A stretch of 64,000 nucleotides of DNA from Anniella stebbinsi (taxonomy: Eukaryota; Chordata; Lepidosauria; Squamata; Anniellidae), in assembly GCA_029215795.1 (NCBI GenBank), contig JARDYH010000007.1, positions 67,944,763-68,008,762 of the forward strand, given 5' to 3'. Under the pieces are notes generated by a model that was given only the letters and a program-made list of their open reading frames with translations, had not been told where the DNA came from and did not search any database. The position numbers and the translations under genes are program-made. Shown here one piece after another: positions 39,401 through 45,400 of this stretch (its first letter is position 1; each line of letters begins with the position of its first letter).

Positions 39401-42400
39401 GGCACGCTATCAGCTGTTTCTTTGGGAGAAGATTTCATCGCTCACCGATTACCTCCCCGACGATCAGAGAGAGCTTGCTAGGGTCTTCCAGGCAGAAGCC
39501 ATCCGTTTGTCTAAGCAAGAGTTGACAACGGCACGGCACCTTACCGACTGTGTCTCCAAGGCCATGGTGGGTTCGGTGGCTTTACGTCGCCATGCATGGT
39601 TGCGGTCGGCTGCGTTACCGCAGGAGACTAAAAACAGAATAGAAGACCTTCCATTTGATGGGGAAGGTCTATTCAATATAGACACGGATACGACCATGGA
39701 TACCTTACACAAGGCTCGCATGACAGCGAAGAAAATGGGTTTCCAACAGCCTCAGCAGTCATATCGGTCCAAGAAATGGTATAGGCCAGTCCCATTCCAG
39801 CAAAGATCGCAGCAGGATAAATCGCAGCGGTACCAGTCAGCTACGACACAGGCTTATCAGCCTCGAAAGTCAGTCCCGCGTTTCAACCAACGCAGCAAGC
39901 AACAACAGTCGGGAAAACGTCGTCTTTGACTTGGCGCTGCCTCCCAACTACACCGACTCCAACAGACTAAAGCCCTTTTTACAAGCCTGGGCGTCAATAA
40001 CATCAGACGCTTGGGTACTAGAGATTATAGCGGAGGGCTACAAAATAGAGTTCGAGGTCCCTCCTTCACTGGGCACCATAAAAGTTACGCCGCCCTCACT
40101 GACTTTGGTACAGGAGGCTACCACCCTTCTGCAAAAGCATGCGATCACGAGGGTTGGCCGATGTCAGCTCAAAACGGGGTTTTACTCCCGTTATTTTGCG
40201 GTGCCAAAGAAGGACGGGGGACTTCGTCCTATTATGGATCTCAGAGCGCTCAACAAATTCATTTTGCCAAAGAAATTTCGCATGGTTACCGTGGCATCGG
40301 TTCTCCCTCTGCTAAAGACAGGCGACTGGTTCACGCTAATAGACTTAAAGGACGCCTATTTTCACATCGCTATTCATCCTGCCCATCGGCGTTACCTGCG
40401 TTTTCTCATTGGGCACCAAGCGTACCAGTATTCTGTCCTACCATTTGGCCTAAAATCTGCACCAAGGGTATTCACCAAGTGCATGTCGACGGTTTGTGCG
40501 CATCTGCGGTCTCGAAACATCGACGTGTATCCTTACCTGGACGATTGGCTGATCGTTTCAAAGTCCAGAAGCCAGGCACTGGCCGACGTACGCGAGGTCA
40601 TCTCTCTTCTATCGTCGCTTGGGCTGCAGATAAATTACAAAAAATCCATCATTCAGCCATCGCAGAGACTGCAGTTTATAGGAGTGACTCTCGACGCTAC
40701 TATGGGAAGGGCTTTCCTCCCTGCAGACAGGATCGCCGCCCTGCAGCAGAGGGCATTAAGTTTGCAGAGCCGTCCTCGGACATCAGCGTTCGCAATTCTC
40801 AGATTGCTCGGCTTGATGGCAGCAGCAGTATTTGTGGTCCGTTGGGCACGGCTTCGAATGCGCCCCCTCCAACAGTTCCTACTTCAACATTACTCGCCTC
40901 TACAGAACCCCCACCAACTAGTACTTACCATTCCTCACCTGGTCAGGAACTCGCTCCAGTGGTGGTCCGTCGTACACAACCTTTCTCGGGGCATGCGGTT
41001 TGCTCCGCAGGAGCTGTCTCGCATAGTGACGACGGATGCATCTCTGGATGGTTGGGGTGCCCATCACGATGACCTGCTCACACAAGGAAGATGGTCACCT
41101 TCAGAAACTCACCTCCACATCAATATGCTAGAGCTTCTAGCAGTCAGGAAAGCCTTACGGGCATTCCTGCCTCACCTAAAAGGACATCATGTCCGAATTC
41201 TCCGATATAAACAAGGAGGGAGGCACTCGGTCACGACGCCTCCTGCGGCTTGTGATGGACATTTTCGAGTGGGCAATCTCCAACGATATGCTCCTGTCGG
41301 CGTTACACATTGCGGGGAAGGAGAACACCACGGCAGATGTTCTCAGCAGATCGTTCACGGACACACACGAGTGGGAACTCAACACTACGATTCTAACTCG
41401 TCTTTTCGCTCGTTGGGGCACGCCCGACATCGATCTGTTTGCAACAGCAGCCAATGCAGTTTGCCCGGAATATTGCTCCAGAGCGGGCATAGGGGTCGCA
41501 TCGCGGGGGGATGCGTTCCAGTTGGACTGGTCCAGAGGTTTTCTCTACCTCTTCCCGCCGTTTCCACTGGTGGCCAGGGCAGTGTCTACGATCAGCCACC
41601 ACAACTCGGACGCTGTAATGATAGCCCCATGGTGGCCAAGGCAACCTTGGTTCACGTCGCTACTCAGACTAGCGAAAGCGGAAGTTTGGAGCCTACCTTG
41701 CCTTCCCGACCTCTTATCTCGGCAGGGGGGCAGCATCCTTCATCCCGATGTCCAGTCTCTACATCTGACGGCCTGGAGAATCCGGCGTCTTGGAGAGTCC
41801 TCGACCTCCCAGAACGACTAAAATCTATCTTGGAGGCCTCACGTAAGCCCTCAACTAGGCTGTCCTATAATAGAAAATGGACACGCTTTCAAGAATATGC
41901 GGCTCTTAAGGGATCTGATTCTTACACATCGGACATGTCTACAATTGTCTCTTTCCTGTACTCATTGCATAACCAAGGTCTTAAGCCAGCTTCCATTAAG
42001 GTCTATCTGTCAGCAATTACAGCCAACCACAGTTTGGTGGATGGGTTCTCTGTTTTTACTCACCCGATGGCAAGAGCCTTCTTAAAGGGTTTACAGAACT
42101 TGTTTCCTTCTATTCGACCGGTAGTGCCGCAGTGGAGTCTTTCTGTCGTACTCACAGCCCTTACTTCCAAGCCCTTTGAACCATTAGCGACTATTGATAT
42201 TCGCTTGTTAACTCTAAAAACTATATTTTTAGTTGCCATCACGTCTGCGAGACGTGTTTCGGAGATAGCGGCGCTACTGGTCGATCCTCCCTATTTGCAG
42301 TTCTTTAGAGAGAAGGTTGTGTTGCGTATGGACCCCAAGTTTATTCCCAAAGTTTCTTCCTCATTTCACATGGGTCAAGACATTGTGTTACCCACATTTT

Positions 42401-45400
42401 TCGAGCCATCCTTAGATCCCTTGTCTTCGAGATTACACGCCTTGGACGTAAGGAGAGCTTTGGCTTTCTACAAGTCGAGGACTGACTCTTTTAGGAAATC
42501 TCATAGGTTATTCGTCTGTTATGGAGGCGCTGCAAAGGGATTACCAGTATCTTCCCAGCGCATCTCTAAATGGGTGGTGGACACCATTAGCCTGGCTTAT
42601 AGGATTGTTAATAAGGATCCTCCTTTTCATCTGACGGCACATTCTACCAGAGCGCAGGCAACCTCTTCAGCATTTTTACATGGTGCTTCGCTATCTGACC
42701 TTTGCAAAGCAGCCACCTGGTCTCATGCTTCCACATTTGTGAAGCATTACCGCCTCGATGTCAGAGCGAGACAGGACTCTTCGTTTGGTAGAGCGGTCCT
42801 CTCCTCGATTTGTCAGTGACTGACCACCGCACCAACCAGCATGCCTACCCACCTCCGGTAAGTCTATGCTTGTTATTCTCCCATATGTGTGATGCACAGA
42901 GACCACGAAGAAGAAATGCAGGTTGCTTACCTGTAACTGTAGTTCTTCGAGTGGTCATCTGTGCATTCACACAACCCACCCACCGTCCCCTCTTGGCATC
43001 GCTGTTTGTGTATGTCAATTGGTTCGCCATGCTCATTATTAAATAACATAGTTGTGCCTTAGTTATGAGGCCAAGCGGTCTCAGAGAACTGAGGAGAAGG
43101 AGAGGCGGGACCCCCTGAGCATGCGCGGTAGGACGGTGGGGGGAGGGGTTCCCGCCAAAAGTCTAAGCTAGCTAAGTTTCCCGGAAATAGGCTCGGCGTC
43201 GGCGCGAGCCCATATGTGTGAATGCACAGATGACCACTCGAAGAACTACAGTTACAGGTAAGCAACCTGCATTTCATGGTGGATCGTTGGCGGTAGTTTG
43301 TTCCACAGGTGTGGGGCCAATGCTGAGAAGGCCCTCTCCCATGTGGAGACCCACCTAATATCTCTCACTGATAACCCACTCTGATGCCTCCTTCACACCA
43401 GCCTGGACTGAAACTTCACGGCAAGCCACCCCTTTCCATTTCTGACTTCAAATCTCCAAATCCCCCCCCCCCCCCAATACAATGTGCTTTTAAGGTATAT
43501 TGTCAACATTCTGCTTCCCTTCCCTTCAACGGAGAGTGGTTTATTTCCTGTTCCATTGGCTCTGCCATCCAAAGCTCTTCCCAAATCATTGGTGGGTCCC
43601 TACCCAGAAACATGAAACAACCCATCATAGAAGCCAGCCTGAGGTGAAATCTCTTTCCCCCTCATAGGTGGGTTTGCCAGCGTAATTCTCCGTGTTTCGA
43701 CATTGTTCCCAAAGATATGTCTGCTCCTGATTACTACTTCGTGGTGAAGGTATCAAATAGGTAACCGTGACTCTCCATTTTTTAAATTCATTAAAGTTAA
43801 CGTGAATTTAATTAATGTATAACTTCATTATATTTATAGTGGACCTTTTAGCGTAAGGACTCCCAAGTTGTTTCATAGTGAACACAGGTTTCAAACAATT
43901 CATGATGAAAGCAATTAAATTCAGGGCTGCTGATCAGCCTTCCCCATCATGGTGCCCCCCAGATGTGAGGGCCTACAATTCCCAGAATCCCCCAGCCAGC
44001 AATGGATTAAGAGCTTGATTAATGATGTAGAAAATCAGAAAGGTCTTGTGTAGAGATTGAATCTTCATGATGTGTGAGAGAGATTTAAATGGAGGAATTG
44101 ACCAAAGACAAAATGTTCTTCTCCCACAGGGATGTCGACCATACCACGTACTGCGACTATGCCTTGGAATTCATCATCCATGTCCATGGCCTGCGCCTCA
44201 GCTCCACCCGCTCCGTCTATCTATTGAAGGTATCAGTCGCTGCGCCTTGACTCTCTTCCTTGCTTGTTCGGTAAGGTTTGGCATGACCTCACAAGCTCTC
44301 CCACACTGGAGGCCTTCAAAAGGCAGCTGGACAGCCATCTGTCAGGGATGCTTCAAGGTGGATTTCTGCATTGAGCAGGGGGTTGGACTCGATGGCTTTA
44401 GAGGCCCCTTCCGACTCTACCATTCTGTGATTCTAAGGACTTGAAAGGTTGTCACATAGAGGAGGGCCAGAATCTCTCCTCGATCCTTTCAGAGTGCAAG
44501 ACGCAGAACTGTGCTGAAGTGACAGGAAGCCAGATTCCGGCTGGACATCAGGAAAAACTTCCTGTTAGAGCAGTACAACAATGGAACCAATGGCCTAGGG
44601 AGGTCGTGGGCCCTCCTACACTAGAGGCATTCAAGAGGCAGATGGACAGCCGTCTGTCAGAGATGCTTTAAGGTGGATTCCTGCATTGAGCAGGGGGTTG
44701 GATGCGATGGCCTTATAGGCCCCTTCCAACTCTACCATTCTGTGATTCTAAGGACTTGAAAAAAGTCACATAGAGGAGGGCCAGAATCTCTCCTCGATCC
44801 TTTCAGAGTGCAAGACGCAGAACTGTGCTGAAGTGACAGGAAGCCAGATTCCGGCTGGACATCAGGAAAAACGTCCTGACTGTTAGAGCAGTACGACAAC
44901 GGAACCCATGGCCTAGGGAGGTGGTGGGCTCTCTCACCCAAGAGGCCTTCAAGAGGCAGCTGGACAGCCATCTGTCACGGATGCTTTAAGGTGGATTCCT
45001 GCATTGAGCATGGGGTTGGACTCGATGGCCTTAGAGGCCCCTTCCAGCTCTACCATTCTGTGATTCTGTGATGGCTGTAGGTTTTGGGCATGCTCATAAA
45101 GTCTCTCCCATTTTCTCTCTCTCCTCCTGCTCCAAGATTTCATTCGCCGTGGTCCTTGGCTTGCTTATTCTATACATAGTGATTTACATCATGGGCCCCA
45201 AAGTCAAGATCTACTTCAGCAGAACCTTCCGGAGATTAGAGGAAGCTTTCGCTCTTCGGATCGGTGAGTTGGCAGCCAGCAGGGGCATTGGGGAGACTTG
45301 GGGCTTTCTGGGCTTTTTAGCATCTCGCTGGTCAAATTGTGGTCTCTTTGCACAAAGAGCAAGGCGTTTGGGGGGCTGCCAGTCGGTAATGGAATCTTCA

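Larger units (their letters stand above)
37433..43275 (+). mobile_element. DIRS-like tyrosine-recombinase retrotransposon, near full length (5843 bp)
   Basis: The element lies in intron 25 of CATSPERG, in sense orientation. It has 137-bp inverted repeats near both ends (37456-37592 and 43085-43221, one mismatch seen), unique outermost ends, a gag-like ORF1, RT, RNase H/methyltransferase-like and tyrosine recombinase regions, and an internal complementary region. These are the hallmarks of the DIRS order, which integrates through a circular intermediate without target duplication. Both ends carry TTC. It interrupts an older minus-strand L2-like repeat (37145-37432 and 43276-43395). The high identity of the repeats and the long open frames suggest a recent insertion, but a deletion in RNase H makes it probably non-autonomous. 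Confidence 0.93.

Noticed and set aside
39931..42819. A single 962-residue RT-recombinase fusion protein
   Set aside because: Between about 41207 and 41800 the recognisable RNase H and methyltransferase-like motifs are in frame 2, so the frame-1 reading there is a shadow and the fusion is accidental.
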